Both the position numbers and the translations under genes were made by a program. Below, piece by piece: positions 34,262 to 42,729 of a DNA stretch of 64,000 bases (within the stretch, counting starts at the first letter, position 1; the number at the start of each line of letters is the position of its first letter). The stretch lies in contig NZ_CP195106.1 of NCBI RefSeq assembly GCF_051175385.1, positions 4,960,001-5,024,000 of the forward strand, given 5' to 3'. The notes under the pieces were generated by a model. The model saw only the letters and a list, made by a program, of their open reading frames with translations, ran no database searches and was not told where the DNA came from. The DNA comes from Tundrisphaera lichenicola. GTDB taxonomy: Bacteria > Planctomycetota > Planctomycetia > Isosphaerales > Isosphaeraceae.

Positions 34262-35692
34262 TCAAGACCATGCAGAGTCGGGAGGAAACGCAGCTTCAAT
34301 AGCGTGACCCTGGAGGTCTCCCGGGATTTCGATCCCAAAAAGTCGAAGGACCGTCGGTGTCAGATCGCGAATCTCCATCCCTCCGACAGGTCCCCGCGCG
34401 GGTAGTCCCGGTCCTGCCAGGATGATCATCCCTTCCTGTGCATGATTGGCATCGTCGGGACCGGTATCGTTCTCGAAAGTGTGGATCTGTCCAGTCCCGA
34501 CGGTCCCGACCGATCGCCAACTAAGGTCCCCGAAATAGACGAACAGATCGGGCGGAGACGCCCCTCGGACGTTCCGATAGAGTGATTCGGGCTTGAGGAC
34601 CCGGGTCCCGATCGGACGACCATCGGGATCTCCGAGGGCCTCCAACTCCGCGATCAAGCGATCTCGAGTCGCCTCATATTCAGCCGGCTCGACCAGGCCT
34701 TGAGGTTCGCGACCCTTCACGTTCAGGAAGAGGCGACCGTAGTAGCCGCCCGAGCCCCAGGCGGTGGTCCTGGCCCAGTCGACCTTGAGGGCTTCGAGCC
34801 GAGAGGGGACGGCGGGTGCTTCGTGGAGGACCAGATACCCCTCCTGCACTAGCCATTCATTTAGGGCGATTCCGCCTTCCATGCACTGCGCTCCGTGGTC
34901 GGAGACCACGACCACGTAAGCATCTTCGGGGATGACCTTCAAAAGTTCGCCGATCTTCCGGTCGACGTGAATGTAATAATCGAGGATGACCGACTCGAAC
35001 TCATTGCCGGGCTCATACCGGTGGTGGTGCGGATCCATGTACTGCCAGAAGGCGTGGTGGACCCGGTCGGTGCCCATCTCGACCATCATGAAGAAGTCCC
35101 AAGGCTTGGTCTTCATCAGGTGGGCGGCCAGGGCGAATCGCTTGTCGGTCATCCGGGTAATGGCGTCGCGAATCTTACCCTTGTCGGGTGTCCGGAAGTC
35201 GCTGACGTCGAACTCATACGGATGGACCTCGGGCAGATTGGCGATCTCGTCCTTGAGCGACGGAGGGTAAGTATAATTCGAGGCGATCGACGGCGTCAGG
35301 AAGTCGGTCACCATCAGGCCGCGCACGGGGCGCGGTGGATAGGTCTGGGGTACGCCAAGCAGGATCACCTGCTTGCCTGCATCACCCAGGAAATCCCAGA
35401 GAAGTGGCTCCTTTACCGCCAGGGAGGTCGCAGTAGTCATCTTCTCGTACGAGTGGTCCGCGCGATTCCTGAAACCGTAATACCCGAGCGTGCCCGGATC
35501 CTTGCTCGACATCATCGACATCCAGGCCGGTACGGTGATCGGCGGATCGCAACTCCGGAACTTTCCCCAGATCCCACGGTCGCGGAGGTTGTTCAGGTTC
35601 GGCAACTGGTCGGCAAAGCGTTCAAAGACGAGACTGGGCTCGGCGCAATCGAGGCCGATGACGACGACCTTGCTCGCCTGGGGATGGGACAT
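34262..35692 (-). CDS. Alkaline phosphatase superfamily hydrolase/transferase (type I phosphodiesterase)
   Basis: A 476-residue member of the alkaline phosphatase superfamily. Metal and nucleophile sites are visible: VVVIGLDCAEPSLVF near residue 6 (first Asp), SCDPPITVPAWMSMM with the probable Thr nucleophile near 50, MVEMGTDRVHHAFW near 205 and VVVVSDHGAQCMEGG near 265. A final His motif lies in NDTGPDDANHAQEGM. There is no signal peptide, so it is probably cytoplasmic. These enzymes act on phosphodiesters or nucleotide sugars, and in polysaccharide loci they are often present without a known role. The ATG at 35692 is preferred over an upstream TTG at 35707. It lies 34 bp after gmd, so cotranscription is likely. 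Confidence 0.88.
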   Translation of the reverse strand: MSHPQASKVVVIGLDCAEPSLVFERFADQLPNLNNLRDRGIWGKFRSCDPPITVPAWMSMMSSKDPGTLGYYGFRNRADHSYEKMTTATSLAVKEPLLWDFLGDAGKQVILLGVPQTYPPRPVRGLMVTDFLTPSIASNYTYPPSLKDEIANLPEVHPYEFDVSDFRTPDKGKIRDAITRMTDKRFALAAHLMKTKPWDFFMMVEMGTDRVHHAFWQYMDPHHHRYEPGNEFESVILDYYIHVDRKIGELLKVIPEDAYVVVVSDHGAQCMEGGIALNEWLVQEGYLVLHEAPAVPSRLEALKVDWARTTAWGSGGYYGRLFLNVKGREPQGLVEPAEYEATRDRLIAELEALGDPDGRPIGTRVLKPESLYRNVRGASPPDLFVYFGDLSWRSVGTVGTGQIHTFENDTGPDDANHAQEGMIILAGPGLPARGPVGGMEIRDLTPTVLRLFGIEIPGDLQGHAIEAAFPPDSAWS

Positions 35693-35725
35693 CCTTCGAT
35701 TCCTCAAGAGGGGCGGTCGCTCGGC

Positions 35726-36739
35726 TCAGGCACGATATCCCAGGGCGAACTTCTCGCGACGTGCCAGTTCGAGGTCGTGTTCGACCATCATTTTGACGAG
35801 GCCTCGGAAGTCGACCTCGGGCTTCCAGCCCAATTTTTCTTTCGCCTTGGTCGGGTCACCCAGCAAGACATCGACCTCGGAAGGACGGGTATAGCGGGGG
35901 TCGAACTCGACGAAATCTCTGTAGTCGAGGTCTAGCGAAGAGAAGGCGATCTCCAGGAATTCGCTGACGGCGTGGGTTTCTCCCATCGCCACGACGAAGT
36001 CGTCAGGTTGATCTTGCTGGAGCATCAGCCACATCGCCTGGACGTAATCGCCCGCGAATCCCCAGTCGCGCTGGGCGTCGAGATTGCCCATCACGAGCTT
36101 CTTTTGGAGCCCTTCCTTGATCCGGGTGGCCCCGAGGGTGATCTTTCGAGTCACGAACGACTCGCCCCGACGCGGGCTCTCGTGATTGAAGAGGATCCCC
36201 GAGCAGGCGTACATCCCGTAGGCTTCTCGGTAATTGATCGTCTGCCAGTGGGCATAGAGCTTGGCGCAGGAATAGGGGCTCCGGGGATGGAACGGGGTAT
36301 CGAGTCCCTGGGGCGGCGGGGCCGAGCCATACATCTCGGAGCTGGACGCCTGATAAAACTTGACGGGCTGGCTCCGATTGAGCTGCCGGACCGCCTCAAG
36401 GATCCTCAGCGTTCCCAGGCCGACGACGTCTGCGGTGTAGAGAGGCTGGTCGAACGAGACCCGGACATGGCTCTGGGCTCCCAGGTTGTAGACCTCGTCC
36501 GGCCTGACCTGCTCCATGATCTGCGAGAGACTCGATGCGTCGGCAAGGTCGGCGTAATGCAGTTGGAACCGCTCGCCGACGCTCGGTGATAGTCGGAAGA
36601 TGTGGTCGATTCGCTGGCGATTGAGCGTGCTGGACCGCCGGACCAGGCCGTGAACCTCGTAGTCGGGCTTCGATAGCAGGAATTCGGCGAGGTATGATCC
36701 GTCCTGACCGGTGATACCCGTAATCAACGCACGCTTCAT
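35726..36739 (-). CDS. gmd: GDP-mannose 4,6-dehydratase
   Basis: Converts GDP-D-mannose to GDP-4-keto-6-deoxy-D-mannose, the branch point to GDP-fucose, GDP-rhamnose or GDP-perosamine. The 337-residue protein is of standard length. It has the NADP-binding GITGQDGSYLAEFLL at residues 7-21, YNLGAQSHVRVSF, the catalytic Ser/Glu segment ASSSEMYGSAP, the Tyr-Lys pair in SPYSCAKLYAHW, and ILFNHESPRRGESFVTRKI. The start at 36739 has GAGG 6 nt upstream and aligns with the family N-terminus. No reductase or epimerase for the next step is present in the window. Its position shows that the polysaccharide probably contains a 6-deoxyhexose. Confidence 0.97.
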   Translation of the reverse strand: MKRALITGITGQDGSYLAEFLLSKPDYEVHGLVRRSSTLNRQRIDHIFRLSPSVGERFQLHYADLADASSLSQIMEQVRPDEVYNLGAQSHVRVSFDQPLYTADVVGLGTLRILEAVRQLNRSQPVKFYQASSSEMYGSAPPPQGLDTPFHPRSPYSCAKLYAHWQTINYREAYGMYACSGILFNHESPRRGESFVTRKITLGATRIKEGLQKKLVMGNLDAQRDWGFAGDYVQAMWLMLQQDQPDDFVVAMGETHAVSEFLEIAFSSLDLDYRDFVEFDPRYTRPSEVDVLLGDPTKAKEKLGWKPEVDFRGLVKMMVEHDLELARREKFALGYRA

Positions 36740-36832
36740 AAATGACCTCATCCTCTGTCCATCAAGGTGCTAGTAGCCCGTCCGTCCCTAAGCACGATCC
36801 CTCGATCGTGGCTCTCAACCTCGCCGAAGCGA

Positions 36833-36851
36833 CCCTGACGCCTAGTCAGGG
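36833..36851 (-). terminator. Hairpin overlapping the stop of the EpsI-like gene
   Basis: A 7-bp stem (CCCTGAC at 36833-36839 with GTCAGGG at 36845-36851) with a 5-nt loop covers the stop codon at 36846-36848. A second small hairpin (CACGAT/ATCGTG, 36793-36810) follows before gmd. With no U-tract this is more likely an attenuating or processing site than a full terminator. Confidence 0.35.
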
Positions 36852-37520
36852 TACGTGGTATTCCTCACGATCGGTCGGGAGAATTGGATCCAACCCTGAT
36901 AAAAGGGCCTGGGCGAAGTTGCGGAATGCCTTGGAATCTGGATCCCCCTCGGCCCGCCAGAACACTTCGACGGTCAGCCCCGACCCGCGGGTCGTCCGTC
37001 CGTGACTGCTCCGGCTGGTGATCGGCAGGGTTCGGACCCAGCGTTCGGCAGCTCCTTCTCCGAAAATGTAATACCAGAAACCAACATCCTGAACCAGTTC
37101 ATCTCGGGCGTATGCCAGGCGACTCACGGGCAGGTCGCTCCCGTCAGGATTCGAGATCGGCAGGATGCTCGTCAGGGATTCGACCTTGTTCCATCCATGA
37201 GACGGCAGGCAGATCTCGGGCGAGTGCCTCATGTTCGTGCCATACAGCGAGTAATTGACCCAGAGTGTCAGGCCGATTCCGGGATAGCTCGGGTTCTCAT
37301 AGAGGCGACTCAGGCACTCGGTCGCCTGGGAACGCTCGAGAATGTCCGGATCGATCGGCAGGTCGCGGCCGGACCAGTTGCCCAGTTCCATCGGGAGCGA
37401 TGCGAGCGGGCGCCTGAGCTTGGGCCGATCGATCCGGCTGAGCGTCTCCAGACTCGCTTGCGAACCGACTCCGGCGGTCAGGAGGCCCAGGCAAAGCGTC
37501 GCTCGTCCGATGGCATTCAT
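36846..37520 (-). CDS. EpsI-like exosortase-associated protein
   Basis: This 224-residue protein has a signal or anchor at its N-terminus (IGRATLCLGLLTAGVG). It resembles the EpsI (DUF3485) family, which is found next to or fused with exosortases. Family features are LASLPMELGNWSGRDLP near residue 42, a middle segment GIGLTLWVNYSLYGTN, and the signature RHSPEICLPSHGW near 105. It is probably periplasmic and assists sorting or polysaccharide assembly, but its biochemical role is unknown in the family. It lies 45 bp downstream of the exosortase gene on the same strand, which supports the assignment. A hairpin covers its stop codon. Confidence 0.85.
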   Translation of the reverse strand: MNAIGRATLCLGLLTAGVGSQASLETLSRIDRPKLRRPLASLPMELGNWSGRDLPIDPDILERSQATECLSRLYENPSYPGIGLTLWVNYSLYGTNMRHSPEICLPSHGWNKVESLTSILPISNPDGSDLPVSRLAYARDELVQDVGFWYYIFGEGAAERWVRTLPITSRSSHGRTTRGSGLTVEVFWRAEGDPDSKAFRNFAQALLSGLDPILPTDREEYHVP

Positions 37521-37565
37521 CTTCGAGTATCCCTGGAAGTGCGGTCGATGGAGAGTCTGAGGAGT

Positions 37566-38513
37566 TCAGTCCCGCGTTTTGCCGCGAGCGATCAAGCCCA
37601 ACTGGTCGAGTGTCCAGCTGAAGGTGGCGAGCATCATGAGACCCAGGCCCATCATGGCCAGCCCTTCGATTGTGTGGAACGCACCGGAAGCATACTTGGG
37701 GTCGAACCGATAAGTAATCACCCCCGTCAAGGTCACACGGACTACGTTGGCGGTCATGGCGATCGGGACCGAGGAGAGGACTAGTAAGGTTCGATAGAAG
37801 AGCGGTCGGGCCGACAAGAAAGCCCAGGCGGTGGTCAGGGCCAGGAATCCGGTCAACTGCCTCATGCCGCTGCAAGCCTCGGCGACGAAGAGCTGATTAT
37901 CACCGGGGAGAGTGATCATGTTGCCTTCGCAGAGAGTCGGGATGCCGACAGCGTTCAGCATGGATGCCGCCAGCTGGCTGACCAGGAGCTGGAGAGGATT
38001 GGCGATCATCGAGTACAAGGCAACCGGGAGTGGGACCATGAATCCGAGGAAGAAGAAGGCGAACCAGTAACGTTTGAGAGCGTCCGACCCCGCCAGCAAA
38101 GCACAGGTCCCCGCGAGAGCCATCAGGAACCCGTAATCGCTGACGACAGGGAACGGGATCACGATGGTGGCCAGCTTGATCGCCAGGGCCAGGGTGATCA
38201 GGATCGAGCCGATCCAGGTACCTGAGCGGACGGATACGGGGCCCTTGCGAGCGGCCTCATTGGCGAAATAGAGGCTGATGAGCGGGACTAGAAAGCCGTG
38301 GCTGTAATTCTCGTCGTTGGCCCATACCTGGACGAAGTGGCGGAGGTTTTCCCAGAAGAGGAAACCAAGCAGAGCCGTCGCGCCGATCGCTCCAAAAACC
38401 GACGCCCGCCGGGAGGGGTCTTCCCAGGCGGATCGGATCGAAGCCAGCAGGGGAGGAGCTGACGACTGGCCCGTCGAATGCGGATGTTCGGCTGGGATCG
38501 GGACGGTCGCCAT
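37566..38513 (-). CDS. Exosortase (transpeptidase-like membrane protein)
   Basis: This 315-residue multi-spanning membrane protein has the three conserved exosortase residues in separate motifs: Cys in AEACSGMRQLTGF near residue 214, Arg in MTANVVRVTLTG and His in AFHTIEGLAMMG. Exosortases recognise C-terminal PEP-CTERM-type tails and cleave or transfer the proteins during export. They are nearly always linked to exopolysaccharide loci, as here. The ATG at 38513 has an AGGAG-like sequence upstream. A TTG at 38570 that overlaps the previous stop is possible but has no ribosome-binding site. None of the exported proteins in this window shows a clear PEP-CTERM tail. I cannot assign an Xrt subclass. 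Confidence 0.92.
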   Translation of the reverse strand: MATVPIPAEHPHSTGQSSAPPLLASIRSAWEDPSRRASVFGAIGATALLGFLFWENLRHFVQVWANDENYSHGFLVPLISLYFANEAARKGPVSVRSGTWIGSILITLALAIKLATIVIPFPVVSDYGFLMALAGTCALLAGSDALKRYWFAFFFLGFMVPLPVALYSMIANPLQLLVSQLAASMLNAVGIPTLCEGNMITLPGDNQLFVAEACSGMRQLTGFLALTTAWAFLSARPLFYRTLLVLSSVPIAMTANVVRVTLTGVITYRFDPKYASGAFHTIEGLAMMGLGLMMLATFSWTLDQLGLIARGKTRD

Positions 38514-38566
38514 CGCGAGGCTCCTCGGCTGGAATTGGGGGGACGATCGGGTGCGGTCCAATGAGG

Positions 38567-41050
38567 TCAAGGTCGGTCGCCCCGGCTGACGAGGCCGGCG
38601 GCCCCCTGCTGGAGGCGGATCGCCCGACGGCTGATCTCGTCGAGCGAGCCGGGTGCCTTGGCGGCTTCGAGGGCCCGGCTCCGGGCGTTCAGATCATTCA
38701 TCCGTTGGGACACCTCAGCCAGATTGATCAACCAGCGGCGGCGGGTCGGGTCGTCGGTCGTCTTCTGGATCGCAAGCTGGTACTGTTCGGCAGCTTCGCC
38801 CCATCGACCTCGATTCACGAGGGCTTCCGCGACGGCAGCCCGATGTTCGGCAGGGTCAAGTCCGACGGGTAGCGGAGCCTCGGCTCGCTCGATCGCCAGT
38901 TCGAGCAATCGATCCGATTCGCCCAGTTTCTTGAGTCTCTGGAGGGCATGCGAGGCGAAGAGCGGGCCTGCTGCCGATTCCGGGAGAGCCTCGATCCACT
39001 CTTCCGGGGTCCAGTCGCCGGATCGGATCATGTCGAGCACCACCGATCCCATCAAGGCTTCGCGGGGAAGCTGATAGCGGCGGACCTGGTTGCCCTCATC
39101 AAACATCGGATCGTCTAGTTTTACGAGGCTGGTCCGGGCTGCTAGCGCGAGGGCGGATCGATACGCCTTGAGTGACTCTTTGAGCTTCCCATCCCGGCGG
39201 AACCTTCGACCGGCCCAGGTCAAGCTCACCACGTCTCGGGAACGTCCGAGATGGGAATAGTCGTCGCTCGCATCCACCTCCACCCTCGAAGTCGTCTCGA
39301 TGGGAAACCGAGTCGAAGATGACAGCGGGGAGGCGTGACGAGAGGCGTCGATCATGGCCTGGATCGACTCGGAATGATCCTCGCCCTCAACGGCCCGGGA
39401 AAGGGCGACCGCCCAGGCGGCCCGGTGGGGGGCCGTCGTACTCCACCATCCACCTTCGGGGACGATTGATGGGTCGATTGAAGGAGCAGCCGACTTCTCG
39501 TCCCGGAGTGCCAACTTCAGAGCCAGGTCCGCTTTGATGCCGTCCAACGTCCATTGGTAAGCCAGGGCAAATCCGCCGAGCCCCATAACCAAAGACAGGC
39601 CGGCGGCCGGGATCGCTCCAAGCCACGTCGGGATCGACCATGCGGACGGGGCAAGAATCTCGCTGGGGGAGGGCTCGAGGTGCCGCTTCCTGGTCGGTCG
39701 GGTCGGGTCCGAGCCTGACGGGAGCGACTGGACGCCCTGGGAGGCGAAGATTGTCCTTGCGCTGGGCCATTCCGATTTGGGCGAGACCGATCGTTCGGGG
39801 TCGGCTGCAGGCGTGAGATCAGACTCATCCTCAATGGATTCCGGAGGATAAAGCGCCGGCGCTTCGACCTCATTCGGGATCTCAGTGGCAGGAAACGGGG
39901 GTTGAACGGCTTCCGACGTTGAATCGTTCGGTAACGGAGGAATCGAACACTCGACCTGAGGGACTGGAAACGGTTCGGGATCGGATTCGATGCCATCGTC
40001 CGGGTCGTTCGGTTGCTCCTCCGGCTCGATTCTCTCGATGATCTCCCGGATCTCGAAGACACCCTCGGCGATCTCGAAATGGCTCCGCTCCTCGAACGAG
40101 CCCATCTCGTTCGACTCCGGCTGATTGACCTCGATCGAGATCGGCTCCGAGAAATTCCGGCTGGGAGTCTCGACAGGGTCACCCTGAGCTTTAATCCTCG
40201 TGATAGGAGGTGCGGGCAACGCAACGAGGGCTCGACTCTTGGGAATGTCGGGTGCGACTGCTCCAGAGGGCATGTCCGATCGGGAAAGAGGCGGAGGGAC
40301 GGGGCAAGGCTCCGGTTGGATGGGACTCGAATCGCGGGAGACGGGTTCTGTCGCTCGCCGGAAGGATGGCGCAGATCGAGGCTCGATCGGCCGGGTCGTT
40401 GGGGGCGTCGGAGCGGGTCTAGCGGGCGAAGTCGGGACGGTTGGTCTGGGAGGAGCCGGGGCCTTCGAAGGCCCCGTCGATCTGTTTCGGATCGTCTCTC
40501 CGGCCGCTTTCCAGCGAGCTTCCCAACGCTTTTCGTCCTGGCGATCCTTGAGCCACTTCTCTCGCTGGTCGAGCCGCGATTGCCATCGCCGAAGCCGTTC
40601 GTCGGCTTCGTCCGAGGTGGAGGTCTGAGGACGTTCAACGTTAGTTGGACCGGCCGGGGGACGTTCATCGACAGGTGCCGAAACCTCGACGACTCGGGCT
40701 TCGATCTCGATCGGCGATTCGAAGGTTCCCCAGGCTTCTCCGGCCTGCTCGGCCGAACGTAAGGTCAACCAGTGATGCCCAACCCGGAGGGGCACGCCAG
40801 CGGGTAGGGAACGTTGAGAATCCGCGGGTCGTCCGTCGATCCAGAGATGTCCGGGGGGGCCGACGGGCTGGAAGTGCCAGGTCCGACCACGCCTGCGGAG
40901 CATGCATTGGACATCGCCGAGTTCGGGATCGGCCAGCCGGACCTCGCAGAGCGACCCTCGACCGATCCGGACCGGGCCAAGCGGCAGCTCGATCACCCTG
41001 ACGGGGGCATTTCCTTGACCCTGGATCTGGAGGAAGGTAGCTTCCGGCAT
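38567..41050 (-). CDS. FHA domain protein with membrane helix and TPR-like C-terminal region
   Basis: This protein of about 827 residues has an N-terminal forkhead-associated domain (about 20-105; VRIGRGSLCEVRLADPELGD, then HLWIDGRPADS and GVPLRVGHHWLTL). Next is a charged helical segment, about 300 residues of low-complexity Pro/Ser/Arg/Glu sequence, and one membrane helix near 475-500 (AIPAAGLSLVMGLGGFALAY). A helical extracytoplasmic region with TPR-like repeats follows (RRDGKLKESLKAYRSALALA; RGRWGEAAEQYQLAIQK). FHA domains bind phosphothreonine, so the protein may carry a Ser/Thr kinase signal across the membrane to the polysaccharide machinery. It lies between the O-antigen ligase-like and exosortase genes. 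The ATG at 41050 is preferred over a longer frame starting at 41113. Confidence 0.85.
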   Translation of the reverse strand: MPEATFLQIQGQGNAPVRVIELPLGPVRIGRGSLCEVRLADPELGDVQCMLRRRGRTWHFQPVGPPGHLWIDGRPADSQRSLPAGVPLRVGHHWLTLRSAEQAGEAWGTFESPIEIEARVVEVSAPVDERPPAGPTNVERPQTSTSDEADERLRRWQSRLDQREKWLKDRQDEKRWEARWKAAGETIRNRSTGPSKAPAPPRPTVPTSPARPAPTPPTTRPIEPRSAPSFRRATEPVSRDSSPIQPEPCPVPPPLSRSDMPSGAVAPDIPKSRALVALPAPPITRIKAQGDPVETPSRNFSEPISIEVNQPESNEMGSFEERSHFEIAEGVFEIREIIERIEPEEQPNDPDDGIESDPEPFPVPQVECSIPPLPNDSTSEAVQPPFPATEIPNEVEAPALYPPESIEDESDLTPAADPERSVSPKSEWPSARTIFASQGVQSLPSGSDPTRPTRKRHLEPSPSEILAPSAWSIPTWLGAIPAAGLSLVMGLGGFALAYQWTLDGIKADLALKLALRDEKSAAPSIDPSIVPEGGWWSTTAPHRAAWAVALSRAVEGEDHSESIQAMIDASRHASPLSSSTRFPIETTSRVEVDASDDYSHLGRSRDVVSLTWAGRRFRRDGKLKESLKAYRSALALAARTSLVKLDDPMFDEGNQVRRYQLPREALMGSVVLDMIRSGDWTPEEWIEALPESAAGPLFASHALQRLKKLGESDRLLELAIERAEAPLPVGLDPAEHRAAVAEALVNRGRWGEAAEQYQLAIQKTTDDPTRRRWLINLAEVSQRMNDLNARSRALEAAKAPGSLDEISRRAIRLQQGAAGLVSRGDRP

Positions 41051-41147
41051 CGAGGAGCGTTCTCCCGGCTGCGACGCGTCTGGGGCGGATCGAGAGACCC
41101 GGTTTGCTCGCACGGTTGGGCCTCGGGTTGAAGGTTCGTTGAGGGTA

Positions 41148-42713
41148 TCAGCCGTGATCGACGAATAGGTCTGTCCCGCCGGCTAGCCATCGGTTCGCGG
41201 TCCCCGCGACCGCGGCGGCGGCCAGAGCGACGGCGGCAAGCTCGACCGACCAGTGGATTGCCGAAAAGAGTCCGAATCCGATCATTGAGCCCAGGAGCCC
41301 GAAGGCGAGGGCTCGATCGGCGGTCCCGACTCTGCGAATCGCACCCGGGAGCCGGATCAGACACCAAAGTGCGGCGGTCGCGAGCAGGCCGAGTCCAACC
41401 GCTCCCGATTCGACGGCGAATTGTAGGATGCTACTCATCGCGGTGTTCGACGAGGCATCGCGACCCTTGTAGTAGGGATAAATCGCCTCGAAGGTTCCCA
41501 GGCCGGTCCCGACGATGGGAAACTCTCGGAGGATCGGGACCGACTCTGTCCAGGTCGACCGAGCCGAAGCCCAATCGAGCCTCGGCAGGGTATTCGGGCC
41601 CAGATGGCCCCGAGCCGATGCTTCTCCGATCGCCAGGCCTCCACCCAGGCTCAGCAGGGTCAGGGCGGTCGCGGCGAGGCCCGACCTCCGGGCTCCGGAG
41701 GACCAGGCACCCGGAAGGCCCGCCACGCCCAGTCCAATCGCGAAGGGAATGCTCAGGAACGGGCCGGCCAGGACTCCGACGAGCACCGAGCCGGCCATGA
41801 TCAGGCCTAGCATCAGAAGGACCAGGCTGCCCTGTCCCGAGTCTCGAAGTCGAGCCAGCAGGCCATCTCGGGTCCCGCGAGGTGCGAACATCTGCAGGAT
41901 CATACCTAGCGCCAGCGGGAGGGCGAGGCTTCCCAGAGCGAGCAAGGCTCCCGGCCCGCCCATCAGGCTTCCGATCAGGAAAGGTCGAGACGGGAGTGCT
42001 GCGGCCATTGAGGGCCGATTCAATCTGGCCACTTCGATCGGACGGAGGAGCAATTCCGCAGGCGCGGTCATCGCGTCATCCAGAGTCGGCGCCCAGGATG
42101 GACCTGAACCCGGGGCGATGATCCCATAGAGCCCCCCGGAGTGATTCGAGACCTGGACCGCCCCGAAGATCGAATTGACGAAGAACGCCGCAACGATGCT
42201 CCCCCAGATGACCTGAGCCTTACCGAGCCGATCGGAATAGTGCGACACCACCCAGAAAACCGCGAGGCAAACCGTGGCACCGGCTAGCCATCGGAGCGTG
42301 GCTGGTCGGTCGAGCGTGAGCGGAGATCTGGCCAGGAATGGAGGCGGGATGGTGACCGAGGGATCGTCGATGAGTGCTTGCGACGGGATAACCCCATAGG
42401 AAGCGACGACCGTCGAGGTTGGAGAGATCTGCCCGGCCAGCTTGACCGGGATCGGCAGGAGCTGGACGGTGCCGAGGAGAATCGTCAGGAAGCCAAGTGC
42501 CGAGAGTGGGCTCTTGAGGATTCGCCAGGGGCCGGCCAGGGATACCCGGATCACCCATGCCAGGACCACGATCCAGGTGATCGCCGCGATCACGGGCCGA
42601 GCCCACCAGACCGCGCCGCCGAAGGCCAGCGCGGTTCCCAGGAGGAGCCCCGTCAGGGCGATCGCCAGAGCCCGATCCAGGCCGTTCAGTAGTTTGATCC
42701 GAAGGGTCAACAC
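41148..42713 (-). CDS. O-antigen ligase family membrane protein (Wzy_C/WaaL type)
   Basis: This polytopic membrane protein of about 521 residues has twelve or so helices. A large loop in the second half contains TWTESVPILREFPIVGTGLG followed by EAIYPYYKGRDASS. The GTGLGTFE pattern is the hallmark of the Wzy_C/O-antigen ligase family. It either attaches finished chains to an acceptor or polymerises them. With a second, Wzy-like gene at 30341 in the same locus, a ligase role is plausible here. The GTG at 42713 has GGAG 8 nt upstream. An ATG at 42737 overlapping the upstream gene lacks one. It is the third gene of the polysaccharide transcript. Confidence 0.88.
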   Translation of the reverse strand: MLTLRIKLLNGLDRALAIALTGLLLGTALAFGGAVWWARPVIAAITWIVVLAWVIRVSLAGPWRILKSPLSALGFLTILLGTVQLLPIPVKLAGQISPTSTVVASYGVIPSQALIDDPSVTIPPPFLARSPLTLDRPATLRWLAGATVCLAVFWVVSHYSDRLGKAQVIWGSIVAAFFVNSIFGAVQVSNHSGGLYGIIAPGSGPSWAPTLDDAMTAPAELLLRPIEVARLNRPSMAAALPSRPFLIGSLMGGPGALLALGSLALPLALGMILQMFAPRGTRDGLLARLRDSGQGSLVLLMLGLIMAGSVLVGVLAGPFLSIPFAIGLGVAGLPGAWSSGARRSGLAATALTLLSLGGGLAIGEASARGHLGPNTLPRLDWASARSTWTESVPILREFPIVGTGLGTFEAIYPYYKGRDASSNTAMSSILQFAVESGAVGLGLLATAALWCLIRLPGAIRRVGTADRALAFGLLGSMIGFGLFSAIHWSVELAAVALAAAAVAGTANRWLAGGTDLFVDHG

Positions 42714-42729
42714 GGTGCAATCTCCAGGA

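Noticed and set aside
34895..35935. A 346-codon open frame opposite the AlkP-superfamily and gmd genes
   Set aside because: It spans the junction of two well-supported genes on the other strand and has shadow-type composition.
39517..40668. A 383-codon Arg/Ser/Pro-rich frame overlapping the FHA protein gene on the same strand
   Set aside because: It is a frame-shifted reading of the low-complexity linker of the FHA protein, so its composition is an artefact.
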